From Archivesica marissinica (Eukaryota; Mollusca; Bivalvia; Venerida; Vesicomyidae): 64,000 bases of DNA. Where the stretch lies: contig CM026390.1 of NCBI GenBank assembly GCA_014843695.1, positions 13,866,904 through 13,930,903 of the forward strand, in the 5' to 3' direction. Position numbers and translations under genes: made by a program. The notes beneath the pieces are model-generated. The model saw nothing but the letters and a program-made list of their open reading frames with translations, did no database searches and had not been told where the DNA came from. Shown piece after piece: positions 38,695 to 50,402 of the stretch (the first letter of the stretch is position 1; each line of letters begins with the position of its first letter).

Positions 38695-38917
38695 CGTTAG
38701 TTTCCAAAATTGATTCTGTTTACGGAACATGAAATGTAATTAAACAGTTGTCAAAATATACGTGAAAACTGTTTTAATGAGATCATTGTGAAACTGAAAC
38801 CCTAAGTCTATTTTGGAATGAGAAAAGATGTGTACTTCACTTCAACCTGCATCGCTACTACTTACGACAGCGCCAACTAGCCGATACACATGTGGCAATT
38901 TGTTTTCCTTGTGTGTT

Positions 38918-39165
38918 TTTACGTTTATCGTCGCTACCAGTTGCCCATATGAGCGACGCCTCCTGAAGATATTAGTCATTTTCTACTTTGGAGGATAATG
39001 CAATGATACAAACAGAGAACCATTCCAGAGTATTTTACATGTACGGTGTAACGCACCGATACGAGACCTCGGTTTAAAGTTCCATATGAACATTTTTATT
39101 AGTATTAGAAGGGGGATCGAACCTGTGATCGCTGGATTCCCAGTTCAACGTGTTGTCTTCCATTT
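38918..39165 (-). mobile_element. SINE-A, minus orientation, head truncated
   Basis: acgtttatcgtcgctaccag, agcgacgcctcctgaag, ggaggataatgcaatgatac, acggtgtaacgcaccgatac and gggggatcgaacctgtgatc follow the SINE-A order from tail to head. The element ends shortly after the B-box (cccagttcaacgtgttg), so the A-box part is missing. Confidence 0.82.
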
Positions 39166-39189
39166 CTAATACATTTATATAGTACTGTC

Positions 39190-39445
39190 CCGATGTTGAT
39201 CCTGTTGTTCTTTTATTAGGGGAGTGGTGGGGCTAAAGTGGCACCAACACCGTAGGTGATACGGCAACTCTCTAGCTAGTAGTTGTGGATGAAGCATCTG
39301 AGTAGAACCACCGATATACAAGCCAGCTGGACAGCTTGCTCACACAAAACAAGTCGACACCCATAGTATGGTTCGAACATACAGCGGCGAGGGCATGTGA
39401 TTTGAAGTCAACGACCTAACGACTCGGCCAAGGAGGTTCCGATGT
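39190..39445 (-). mobile_element. SINE-D, tRNA-Leu-like head
   Basis: In reverse the head reads ggaacctccttggccgagtc, gttaggtcgttgacttc, aaatcacatgccctcg and ctgtatgttcgaacc. The long variable arm points to a Leu/Ser-type tRNA. The A-box region tggccgagtcg and B-box gttcgaacc are recognisable. The body includes gctggcttgtatatcggtgg and ttctactcag, which resemble a SINE I know to be widespread in molluscs (from memory, not checked). Confidence 0.65.
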
Positions 39446-39490
39446 AGTCCTACACCAACTTGAGGATAGTACATCATAAATAGGGCGCTG

Positions 39491-40043
39491 CACGTACCTG
39501 ATCTCGTGCATACAGCTACAATCTCCCATGCACCACGTACCTGATCTCGTGCATACAGTTACAATCTCCCATGCACCACGTACCTGATCTCGTGTATACA
39601 GTTACAATCTTCCATGCTCAACGTGCCTGATCTCGTGCATACAGTTACAATCTCCCATGGTCCGCGTACCTGATCTCGTGCATACAGTTACAATCTCCCA
39701 TGGTCCGCGTACCTGATCTCGTGCATACAGTTACAATCTCCCATGGTCCACGTACCTGATCTCGTGCATACAGTTACAATCTCCCATGGTCCGCGTACCT
39801 GATCTCGTACATACAGTTACAATCTCCCATGGTCCACGTACCTGATCTCGTGCATACAGTTACAATCTCCCATGGTCCGCGTACCTGATCTCGTGTATAC
39901 AGTTACAATTTCCCATGGACCACGTACCTGATCTCGTGCATACAGTTACAATCTCCCATGGACCACGTACCTGATCTCGTGTATAGAGTTACAATCTCCC
40001 ATGCTCCACGTACCTGATCTCGTGCATACAGTTACAATCTCCC
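39491..40043. repeat. 43-bp satellite, first block, about 13 copies
   Basis: Unit cgtacctgatctcgtgcata, cagttacaatctcccatg, gtcca or variant. It is the same satellite as 42491-46445. The block ends in a distinct flank (40041-40103: cccattggaattgga, tatggtacttttgaa, gagccctcc) that is also found at the right end of the second block. Confidence 0.95.
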
Positions 40044-40093
40044 ATTGGAATTGGATGGATGGGATATGGTACTTTTGAAGACACGTCAACGAA

Positions 40094-40864
40094 CGAGCCC
40101 TCCCTGCGCGGGACGCCCTCCTTACGCGGGACTGAACGAGCCCTCCCTACGCGGGACACCCTCCCTACGCGGGACTGAACGAGCCCTCCCTACGCGGGAC
40201 GCCCTCCCTACGCGGGACTGAACGAGCCCTCCCTACGTGGGACGCCCTCCCTACGCGGGACTGAACGAGCCCTCCCTACGTGGGACGCCCTCCCTACGCG
40301 GGACTGAACGAGCCCTCCCTACGTGGGACGCCCTTCCTACACGGGACTGAACGAGCCCTCCCTACGCGGGACGCCCTCCCTACGTGGGACGCCCTCCCTA
40401 CGCGGGACTGAACGAGCCCTCCCTACGTGGGACACCCTCCCTACGCGGGACGCCCTCCCTACGTGGGACACCCTCCCTACGCGGGACGCCCTCCCTACGT
40501 GGGACACCCTCCCTACGTGGGACACCCTCCCTACGTGGGACGCCCTCCCTACGCGGGACTGAACGAGCCCTCCCTACGTGGGACACCCTCCCTACGCGGG
40601 ACGCCTCCCTACGTGGGACACCCTCCCTACGCGGAACGCCCTCCCTACGTGGGACACCCTCCCTACGTGGGACACCCTCCCTACGTGGGACGCCCTCCCT
40701 ACGCGGGACTGAACGAGCCCTCCCTACGTGGGACACCCTCCCTACGCGTGACTGAACGAGCCCTCCCTACGTGGGACACCCTCCCTACGCGGGACTGAAC
40801 GAGCCCTCCCTACGTGGGACGCCCTCCCTACGCGGGACTGAACGAGCCCTCCCTACGCGGGACT
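40094..40864. repeat. GC-rich array of 18- and 25-bp units
   Basis: Two unit forms share ccctccctacg(c/t)ggga. The 18-bp form ends in c(g/a), the 25-bp form in ctgaacgag. In places they alternate as a 43-bp dimer, elsewhere the 18-bp form runs alone. It seems to start from the gagccctcc of the neighbouring flank. Open frames on both strands (Arg/Pro/Gly-rich) are compositional. Confidence 0.93.
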
Positions 40865-42490
40865 TTACTGAGTATTACTAACAGTGGTATAAGTTATGGT
40901 GACTTAAATCCATTAACTGTTGTGAATATATAAACAAAACTATAGTACAACCTAAGGCGTTATATGGATGTGAACTATGTAACTATATGACGGATGCAAA
41001 CACATTACTTCTTGAACGTTCTCATATATTGTGTGTCAAATATATCCAAAGATTACATATATGTTCAAATAATGACACTGCCATAAATGCGCTACGAGTT
41101 ATGTCAATCTCTACATGTACAGAGTACAGAAAACTTCGGTTTTTTGGACAATTTGCAGGCTGCGGTGTAACTACCTAGCGAAGAAAATATTCATTCACAG
41201 ACTTGTCAGATAAACACATTACAAAGAGCGCCAGAGTTTCGGCTTTATGCCAGATATTTTCAAAATTTAGCAGAAATATGATTTACTGTCCTTCGTAACT
41301 TCGTTTCAAGATTTGGCATACTTTACATCCACATATTCATGGAAACGTCTTCTTGCTCGCCATGTTCTGTCTCGTGAACAGAACAGAATTTGTGAAAGAC
41401 TCTGTCGAATCTTAACACCCGAACAGTTTGTGACTATGTTTCCAAATAAAGGCCCGTGTGCACTAAATGCATTTGTGTAGAAAATACCCTTCTGCAAAAC
41501 AATACTGTTTCACCGCTGTTTACTGTGTAAATTACTTCCGATTTTTAGGCACAAGCGTTGTACAAGATGCAATTATTTAGCCGAAAACATAATTATGCAT
41601 CAAAATCTATTTATGTTGAAAATGAAAACTTGAGATCACGTTTACGGACACATGTTATTGCACATACAAGTGTCCATGTTTTGATTAAATGGATGCGTCA
41701 ACAACAAAATGTTCACGTGTTTGACTTACTGGCCGGCCTTAAACACTATGATATAGATGACTATGCCAGCGAAAAGATTATGTTGGCTCGTTTTAAGGTA
41801 TTTATACTTGATGACAAGGTAATGGGGTGCCTTATTCATGCAATGTACAGCAGATGATCTATATTGAAATGTATAATATAGTTGCATACGTGATAGCCAA
41901 GACGGACGGCTCTGAAATACGACTGAATTTAGTTGAAACATGTATCGGTCTAACAATGCTACACGTGTTATTATAGACTGTACGGCTGTTTTATTGTTAA
42001 CTGCATGGTATAAGCTTCATGCAGCCATGTGATGCGTGCATACTGTAACCTCCAATTACCGTTTGTTAGTCTGATTGAATCTTGCATTTCGTTTCAGTAA
42101 GATCCACTCAGGTTTATGGTGTGCGCTTATCACGGATATTGATACCGATGCACCGGCGGTATTATACATGAATATGTGTGGTTTATGTACATTTACATGT
42201 ATGAGTATATATTTATTCATATACAAATATGTATATATTATTCTAGAACTACTGTGTACGCACCAGTGTATATATCATTGTGAAACTATGTACTTTATTT
42301 ACATCGTAAATTATATGCCTTTCTCTGTCAATATAATTTGTATAGATATGTAGCTGACCTGCATTGTACCTATGCGTTGTATAGTTGTCAAGTATAATTG
42401 AAATTTGTATTAGATTGTGTTTTTGGTAAATTAGATGTTTATATTGTATGCTGCTCTCCCTACAGTGGAGGAAATAAAGTTATCTATCTA
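40865..42490 (+). mobile_element. LINE 3' half (family e), decayed, with complete 3' end
   Basis: The first readable segment is SYGDLNPLTVVN, then after a shift KTIVQPKALYGCEL, LLLERSHILCVKYIQRLH and YRKLRFFGQF. This is the region downstream of the RT in LINEs with an ALYGCELW motif. Further pieces are STYSWKRLLARHVLSRE and RICERLCRILTPEQFVTMFP, then a Cys/His-rich part (FHRCLLCKLL, HKRCTRC). Stops and shifts break it repeatedly. The non-coding 3' part ends in ggaggaaataaagttatcta followed by tct, a short tail repeat. It lies exactly between the GC-rich array and the second 43-bp block. Confidence 0.75.
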
Positions 42491-45400
42491 GCTCCGCGTA
42501 CCTGATCTCGTGTATACAGTTACAATCTTCCATGCTCCGCGTACCTGATCTCGTGTATACAGTTACAATCCCCCATGCTCCGCGTACCTGATCTCGTGTA
42601 TACAGTTACAATCTCCCATGCACCACGTACCTGATCTCGTGCATACAGTTACAATCTCCCATGCACCACGTACCTAATCTCGTGCATACAGTTACAATCT
42701 TCCATGCACCACGTACCTGATCTCATGCATGTAGTTACAATCTTTCATGCACCACGTACTTGATCTCGTGCATACAGTTACAATCTTCCATGCTCCGCGT
42801 ACCTGATCTCGTGCATACAGTTACAATCTTCTAATGCACCACGTACCTGATCTCATGCACACAATTACAATCTTCCATGCACCACGTACCTGATCTCGTG
42901 CATACAGTTACAATCTCCCATGCACCACGTACCTGATCTCGTGCATACAGTTAAAATCTTCCATGCACCACGTACCTGATCTCATGCATGTAGTTACAAT
43001 CTTCCATGTACCGCGTACCTGATCTCGTGCATACAGTTACAATCTCCCATGCTCCACGTACCTGATCTCGTGCATACAGTTACAATCTCCCATGCTCCAC
43101 GTACCTGATCTCGTGCATACAGTTACAATCTTCCATGTACCGCGTACCTGATCTCGTGCATACAGTTACAATCTTCCATGCTCCGCGTACCTGATCTCGT
43201 ATATACAGTTACAATCTCCCATGCTCCGCGTACCTGATCTCGTGCATACAGTTACAATCTTCCATGCACCACGTACCTGATCTCGTGTATACAGTTACAA
43301 TCTCCCATGCTCCGCCTACCTGATCTCGTGCATACAGTTACAATCTTCCATACACCACGTACCTGATCTCGTATATACAGTTACAATCTCCCATGCACCA
43401 CGTACCTGATCTCATGCATACAGTTACAATCTTCCATGCACCACGTACCTGATCTCATGTATACAGTTACAATCTCCCATGCTCCGCGTACCTGATCTCA
43501 TGCACACAATTACAATCCCCCATGCTCTGCGTACCTGATCTCGTGTATACAGTTACAATCTTCCATGCACCACGTACCTGATCTCATGTATACAGTTACA
43601 ATCTTCCATGCACCACGTACCTGATCTCGTGCATACAGTTACAATCTCCCATGCACCACGTACCTGATCTCGTGCATACAGTTACAATCTCCCATGCACC
43701 ACGTACCTGATCTCGTGTATACAGTTACAATCTCCCATGCACCACGTACCTGATCTCGTGTATACAGTTACAATCTTCCATGGTCCACGTACCTGATCTC
43801 GTGTATACAGTTACAATATTCCATGCACCACGTACCTGATCTCGTGCATACAGTTACAATCTTCCATGCTCCACGTACCTGATCTCGTGCATACAGTTAC
43901 AATCTTCCATGCTCCACGTACCTGATCTCGTGTATACAGTTACAATCTTCCATGCACCACGTACCTGATCTCGTGCATACAGATATAATCTCCCATGCTC
44001 CGCGTACCTGATCTCGTGCATACAGTTACAATCTCCCATGCTCCGCGTACCTGATCTCGTGCATACAGTTACAATCTCCCATGCTCCGCGTACCTGATCT
44101 CATGCATATAGTTACAATCTCCGATGCACCATGTACCTGATCTCGTGCATACAGTTACAATCTTCCATGCACCACGTACCTGATCGCATGTACACAGTTA
44201 CAATCTCCCATGCTCCGCGTACCTGATCTCGTGTATACAGTTACAATCTTCCATGCACCACGTACCTGATCTCGTGCATACAGATATAATCTCCCATGCT
44301 CCGCGTACCTGATCTCGTGCATACAGTTACAATCTTCCATGCACCACGTACCTGATCTCATGCACACAGTTACAATCTTCCATGCACCACGTACCTGATC
44401 TCATGTATACAGTTACAATCTCCCATGCTCCACGTACCTGATCTCATGTATACAGTTACACTCTCCCATGCTCCACGTACCTGATCTCGTGTATACAATT
44501 ACGCTCTCCCATGCACCACGTACCTGATCTCATGTATACAATTACACTCTCCCATGCTCCACGTACCTGATCTCATGTATACAGTTACACTCTCCCATGC
44601 TCCACGTACCTGATCTCATGTATACAGTTACACTCTACCATGCACCACGTACCTGATCTCGTGTATACAATTACAATCTTCCATGCTCCGCGTACCTGAT
44701 CTCGTGTATACAGTTACAATCTCCCATGGACCACGTACCTGATCGCGTGTACACAGTTACAATCTCCCATGCACCACGTACCTGATCTCGTGTATACAGT
44801 TACAATCTTCGATGTTCCACGTACCTGATCTCGTGTATACAGTTACAATCTCCCATGCTCCGCCTACCTGATCTCGTGCATACAGTTACAATCTTCCATA
44901 CACCACGTACCTGATCTCGTGTATACAGTTACAATCTCCCATGCACCACGTACCTGATCTCATGCATACAGTTACAATCTTCCATGCACCACGTACCTGA
45001 TCTCATGTATACAGTTACAATCTCCCATGCTCCGCGTACCTGATCTCATGCACACAATTACAATCCCCCATGCTCTGCGTACCTGATCTCGTGTATACAG
45101 TTACAATCTTCCATGCACCACGTACCTGATCTCATGTATACAGTTACAATCTTCCATGCACCACGTACCTGATCTCGTGCATACAGTTACAATCTCCCAT
45201 GCACCACGTACCTGATCTCGTGCATACAGTTACAATCTCCCATGCACCACGTACCTGATCTCGTGTATACAGTTACAATCTCCCATGCACCACGTACCTG
45301 ATCTCGTGTATACAGTTACAATCTTCCATGGTCCACGTACCTGATCTCGTGTATACAGTTACAATATTCCATGCACCACGTACCTGATCTCGTGCATACA

Positions 45401-46445
45401 GTTACAATCTTCCATGCTCCACGTACCTGATCTCGTGTATACAGTTACAATCTTCCATGCACCACGTACCTGATCTCGTGCATACAGATATAATCTCCCA
45501 TGCTCCGCGTACCTGATCTCGTGCATACAGTTACAATCTCCCATGCTCCGCGTACCTGATCTCGTGCATACAGTTACAATCTCCCATGCTCCGCGTACCT
45601 GATCTCATGCATATAGTTACAATCTCCGATGCACCATGTACCTGATCTCGTGCATACAGTTACAATCTTCCATGCACCACGTACCTGATCGCATGTACAC
45701 AGTTACAATCTCCCATGCTCCGCGTACCTGATCTCGTGTATACAGTTACAATCTTCCATGCACCACGTACCTGATCTCGTGCATACAGATATAATCTCCC
45801 ATGCTCCGCGTACCTGATCTCGTGCATACAGTTACAATCTTCCATGCACCACGTACCTGATCTCATGCACACAGTTACAATCTTCCATGCACCACGTACC
45901 TGATCTCATGTATACAGTTACAATCTCCCATGCTCCACGTACCTGATCTCATGTATACAGTTACACTCTCCCATGCTCCACGTACCTGATCTCGTGTATA
46001 CAATTACGCTCTCCCATGCACCACGTACCTGATCTCATGTATACAATTACACTCTCCCATGCTCCACGTACCTGATCTCATGTATACAGTTACACTCTCC
46101 CATGCTCCACGTACCTGATCTCATGTATACAGTTACACTCTACCATGCACCACGTACCTGATCTCGTGTATACAATTACAATCTTCCATGCTCCGCGTAC
46201 CTGATCTCGTGTATACAGTTACAATCTCCCATGGACCACGTACCTGATCGCGTGTACACAGTTACAATCTCCCATGCACCACGTACCTGATCTCGTGTAT
46301 ACAGTTACAATCTTCGATGTTCCACGTACCTGATCTCGTGTATATAGTTACAATCTTCCATGCTCCACGTACCTGATCTCGTGTATACAGTTACAATCTC
46401 CCATGCTCCACGTACCTGATCTCGTGTATACAGTTACAATTTCCC
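42491..46445. repeat. 43-bp satellite, second block, about 92 copies
   Basis: Units vary mainly at ctcg(t/c)gca/gta, tccca/ttcca and the last bases (gctccgc, gcaccac, ggtccac). Higher-order structure is clear: 43310-44857 is repeated at 44858-46363 with an offset of 1548 bp (36 units) that falls to 1505 bp (35 units) after one unit is lost at about 43880 in the second copy. Confidence 0.96.
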
Positions 46446-46502
46446 ATTGGAATTGGAGGGGAGATGGTACTTTTGAAAAAAACATCAATGAATGAGCCCT
46501 CC
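46442..46502. repeat. Second copy of the 43-bp satellite right flank
   Basis: cccattggaattggagggga, gatggtacttttgaa and catcaatgaatgagccctcc match the flank at 40041-40103 with several changes. The two satellite blocks thus have the same right border. Confidence 0.85.
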
Positions 46503-46924
46503 AACTATGTTTGAGGTGCGTGAATAATGAGTGTTCTGTGCAAACTCACAAATTGTGTGATTTGCTCGTATCGTTTGACACCGCCTCCAGGAATGTTTCT
46601 TAGACATCAGAAGTGTAATATGTTATACGACTGCGTTAACGACACTCTCAGTACTGCAGTCCTTGAGACGTTTCTTAGAGAATATTTGTCTCGAGAACTG
46701 CCAATCATTTCCAATTAAGCATCTTCATGAACTTGGAAATTGTATTGAACAGTTTTTTCCTCTCCAATATATAATTGTATCAATAGTCAAATTCGATTAC
46801 AATTTAATCAGCAGTGTGTGTTTACTTTTTAATAGTGTTAGACTTTCCCACAATACTAACTTAACTAACAATAATATAGCTTCCGGAAGGTTATTTATGA
46901 GGAATACCTCAGAATCGTATCCAG
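46503..46924. other. Intergenic DNA with an unassigned 63-codon frame
   Basis: A plus-strand frame at 46527-46718 contains several cysteines (CKLTNCVICSY, RHQKC) followed by an acidic/hydrophobic part (LETFLREYLSREL). It could be a piece of a LINE C-terminus, but I do not recognise it with any confidence. Confidence 0.35.
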
Positions 46925-47390
46925 GAGGGGAATGAGATGCCGTCGTCCACGTAAGGTTCCATGTCTCACCCCTAGACACCGACAAGCAAGATTAACATGG
47001 GCAAGGCGCCATTTAAGGTTTACCAGATCTGACTGGGCAAACGTCTTGTTTGTTGATGAGGTTCGGATCAAACTACGTGGTGCTGACGGCTGAACGCGCA
47101 TCTATCGCAGACGAGGAGAGCGGAATAGCGAAAACTGTCTTGCAGAAATTGATAGTTTTGGTGGCGGATCAGTTATGATGTGGGCAGGGGTTTCTTTCCA
47201 TACTAAGACCCCGATAGTCCATATCCAAGGAAATCTCAATGCACGAAAATACCAGGATGACATCCAACCTGTGCTTGTTCCGCACATCCGTGCCAATCGT
47301 GGAATGATATTAGCCCAGGATAACGGTCCTTGCCATACTGCCCGGGGTACCCGAAACACGTTCCGCACATCCGTGCCAATCGTGGAATGA
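46925..47390 (+). pseudogene. Tc1/mariner transposase, internal fragment with nonsense codon
   Basis: The frame from 46932 reads RCRRPRKVPCLTPRHRQARL, TWARRHLRFTRSDWANV, then LFVDEVRIKLRGADG with the first catalytic Asp at 47055-47057. A TGA follows at 47091-47093, most simply a CGA-to-TGA change. The frame then goes on with RIYRRRGERN, SFGGGSVMMWAGVSFHTKTP, IQGNLNARKYQDDI and PHIRANRGMILAQDNGPCHT, with the second catalytic Asp at 47319-47321. The two Asp are 88 residues apart, normal for Tc1-like enzymes. The N-terminal DNA-binding domain is absent, and the third acidic residue with its downstream SPD/NPIEH-like region is missing: the frame runs instead into repeated copies of its own catalytic segment and stops at 47390. 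It cannot encode an active transposase. Confidence 0.88.
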
Positions 47391-47757
47391 TATTAGCCCA
47401 GGATAACGCTCCTTGCCATACTGCCCGGGGTACCCGAGACATGTTCCCCACATCCGTGCCAATCGTGGAATGATATTAGCCCAGGATAACGCTCCTTGCC
47501 ATACTGCCCGGGGTACCCGAGACATGTTCCGTACATCCGTGCCAATCGCGGAATGATATTAGCCCAGGATAACGCTCATTGCCATACTGCCCGGGGTACC
47601 CGAGACATGTTCCGCACATCCGTGCCAATCGTGGAATGATATCCGGGGTACCCGAGACATGTTCCGCACATCCGTGCCAATGGTGGAATGATATTAGCCC
47701 AGAATAACGCTCCTTGCCATACTGCCCGGGGTACCCGAGACATGTTCCGCACATCCG
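47277..47757 (+). repeat. 83-bp tandem repeat made from the transposase catalytic segment
   Basis: Copies start at 47277, 47360, 47443, 47526, 47609, 47661 and 47744 (the last one cut short). Spacing is 83 bp except for one 52-bp step where 31 bp are deleted. Each unit runs gttccgcacatccgtgccaa, tggaatgatattagcccagg, ataacgctccttgccatact, gcccggggtacccgagacat, and encodes the second catalytic Asp motif (AQDNAPCHTAR). As 83 is not a multiple of three, successive copies lie in different frames. Confidence 0.93.
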
Positions 47758-48120
47758 AATAACTAAGTTTGTGACTTTTTGTTTTGATGGTGAAGATTTC
47801 AAACTACCTGTTTTGTTATCAAACATTCTTTGTTTTTAATGAAATTTCACTGGCGTGTTTGCAATAAATTGTATTAACAATGCATATGATTATTTCTTGT
47901 TTTTCATAGAAATTACTCTTTGAATACCTCAAACTATCTAGTGTTGGTGTATAAGTTTTGTTCAGTGTAGTATGAAATTAATGCGATATTCACTCCGGAA
48001 ATTAAGGGGTGTGCTCGGGTACCATGAGCATTCCCTGGATACGACGACTATGTGTTTCGTTTTGGTAACTAGATATGTTTTGGTGATTGGTGTAAATTGT
48101 TTAAAGTATGTTCTTGTGTT
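47758..48120. other. Intergenic DNA, nothing recognised
   Basis: AT-rich sequence after the transposase repeat. I could not identify the right end of the Tc1 element. Confidence 0.45.
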
Positions 48121-48340
48121 GTAGAAAGATGTCCAGTGGTTAACACGCTGGAATGTGAATCCAGGGATCGCAGGTTCGATCCCTCGTCTGACCCTAATAA
48201 TAATTTCAGATGGGACTTTAATCCGATGTCTCGTGCCAGTGCTTTACACCGTGCACGTAACAAAACCAGAGGATGTATTCATGCTGCGTTTCTCAAATGG
48301 GCAACCGGTAGCGACGATAAATAAACGTAAAACACAGAAA
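48121..48340 (+). mobile_element. SINE-A, plus orientation
   Basis: Head agatgtccagtggttaacac, gctggaatgtgaatccaggg, atcgcaggttcgatccctcg, then tttcagatgggactttaatc, gctttacaccgtgcacgtaa and the tail gcaaccggtagcgacgataa. The anticodon loop reads atgtgaa (GTG) rather than ctggtaa of the reference copy, which is probably just mutation. The middle section is shorter than in 35673-35970. Confidence 0.85.
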
Positions 48341-49470
48341 AGTGTATACTTATTACTTAAGTATTGTTAATGAGAGACATCTGTAATTTTATATTACATC
48401 CCTTGGCATATAAAGTCTGATTTATTCCAAAATGTGAATAGGTCCTTTTAGCTAGAATCCTTTGTTTTTACTGTTGTTGCCTAACCAGATAGTGAGGTAT
48501 AATTAATGGGATTTTATCAAAAACGTGTTAATTAACTGATAGCATTGTTTTACAAATAAATACCCATTGCATATACTGTAGGATATCTGTTGATATATAG
48601 TAATTTAATAATCATAAAACGCGATAGTGGGATAACAATGCTAGCATGTTGTGCAAACGAAGCAACGATAAAAACAGAGGAAAACGCTTAATATGACCTA
48701 TCTACTTTTGAGACGCAACCCTGATGCACATCCGACCGTGGCATTCCCAAGCCAACGCTATCATCGGTTATCTTTATACAGACTAAATAACACCTACAGG
48801 AAATAGACTCGGACTATTCTACAATAGCCTTCCTTTTTACACAGTGTTATTTCCATGATTCCCGCCAGTGTAGGCTATGTAATGCTTGAGTAGTAAGTGA
48901 GCCGCAGTTTATTTGCGAAATAGGAAAATGACAAATGAAAAACACAAACACAGATTTGTGGAAATGTCATATAATTGAACATTAAATGACGGTATTGATC
49001 CTTAACTCGCATTATCATTCTGAATGCAGAGAATAAATTTAAGATCAATAAATGTGAAGTACTTTGCAACTTTTAACTACTTATAAAGCTTAGTACTCTA
49101 TAATAAACATCTCTTACATGAAAGATGAGCAAAGGTGGGCAGCTAATTCCGCCACAGCAACTTGTTTGTGCTCACAGAGCAAAACAACCAAGTTGCACCC
49201 CACCCTACGTTTAGGGAGTATTCAGGGGCAGTAACGATGCCTCCCATATGGTGTATCGTTCCATTGTGTTTGTATGTTTGTATATCACTGCGCATGTGTA
49301 ATAATCCTCAATCAAATAAAATAGTCCGAATGCTGTAACAACCAAATACACCTAACCTTTCAAAGTATCAAGGTAATATTTATAAGTTACACCTAAACGA
49401 GGATGGAATTGTTAGTTTATCAACGGAATAATTCACACAATATGATAAAATAACAAATATGTATTTGTTA
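48341..49470. other. Intergenic DNA, no gene recognised
   Basis: There is an imperfect inverted repeat near 49160-49210 (gcaacttgtttgtgctc against gagcaaaacaaccaagttgc) flanked by ggtggg and ccccacc. Otherwise there is nothing I can support in this 1.1 kb. Confidence 0.45.
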
Positions 49471-50328
49471 ATATACTAGAGAACACAGAAAACGCACACC
49501 TACATTATATGCTAGAGAACATAGCAAACGCACACCTACATTATATACTAGAGAACATAGCAAACGCACACCTACATTATATGCTAGAGAACATAGCAAA
49601 CGCACACCTACATTATATACTAGAGAACATAGCAAACGCACACCTACATTATATACTAGAGGACATAGCAAACGCACACCTACATTATATACTAGAGAAC
49701 ATAGCAAACGCACACCTACATTATATACTAGAGAACATAGCAAACGCACACCTACATTATATACTAGAGGACATAGCAAACGCACCCCTACATTATATAC
49801 TAGAGGATATAGAAAACGCACACCTACAGTATATACTAGAGAACATAGCAAACGCACACCTACATTATATACTAGAGGACATAGAAAACGCACACCTACA
49901 TTATATACTAGAAAACATAGCAAACGCACACCTACATTATATACTAGAGAACATAGCAAACGCACACCTACATTATATACTAGAGAACATAGCAAACGCA
50001 CACCTACATTATATACACACCTACATTATATACTAGAGGACATAGAAAACGCATACCTACATTATATACTAGAGGACATAGAAAACGCACACCTACATTA
50101 TATACTAGAGAACATAGAAAACGCACACCTATATTATATGATTAGTATCACATGCACACGAAATACGAAGGATTCCATCAAAGATGTATCACACCTTTAT
50201 TACAAAACACAAACTGAACAACTACAAATATTCCGAAATGTTTAAAACTATGTATTTATATAGTTATAGTTTTTCATGCAAAAACACACTTATCCGGAGT
50301 GTGCGTTTTCTGTCCTCTAGTGTATATA
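49471..50328. mobile_element. TIR element with 36-bp minisatellite as left end, larger copy
   Basis: About 18 direct 36-bp units (tatactagagaacatagcaa, acgcacacctacatta) extend to about 50142. About 155 bp of non-repeated sequence follows (including atattccgaaatgtttaaaa and gtttttcatgc), then one inverted unit at 50299-50328 (gtgtgcgttttctgtcctct, agtgtatata). No transposase is encoded. The design equals 38041-38234. Confidence 0.78.
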
Positions 50329-50402
50329 ACACACTAATGTTGGCAGCTAATATCTGGAATTCAGTATTGCATGTCGATCTCCCGAAAAGAACCGCAAACT
50401 GT

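Noticed and set aside
40094..46445. Common origin of the GC-rich 43-bp dimer (18+25) and the 43-bp satellite
   Set aside because: The lengths agree but the sequences do not resemble each other. It is likely coincidence.
46932..47757. Intact Tc1 transposase gene
   Set aside because: It lacks the N-terminal DNA-binding part and the third catalytic residue, has an in-frame TGA at 47091 and then runs into the 83-bp repeat.
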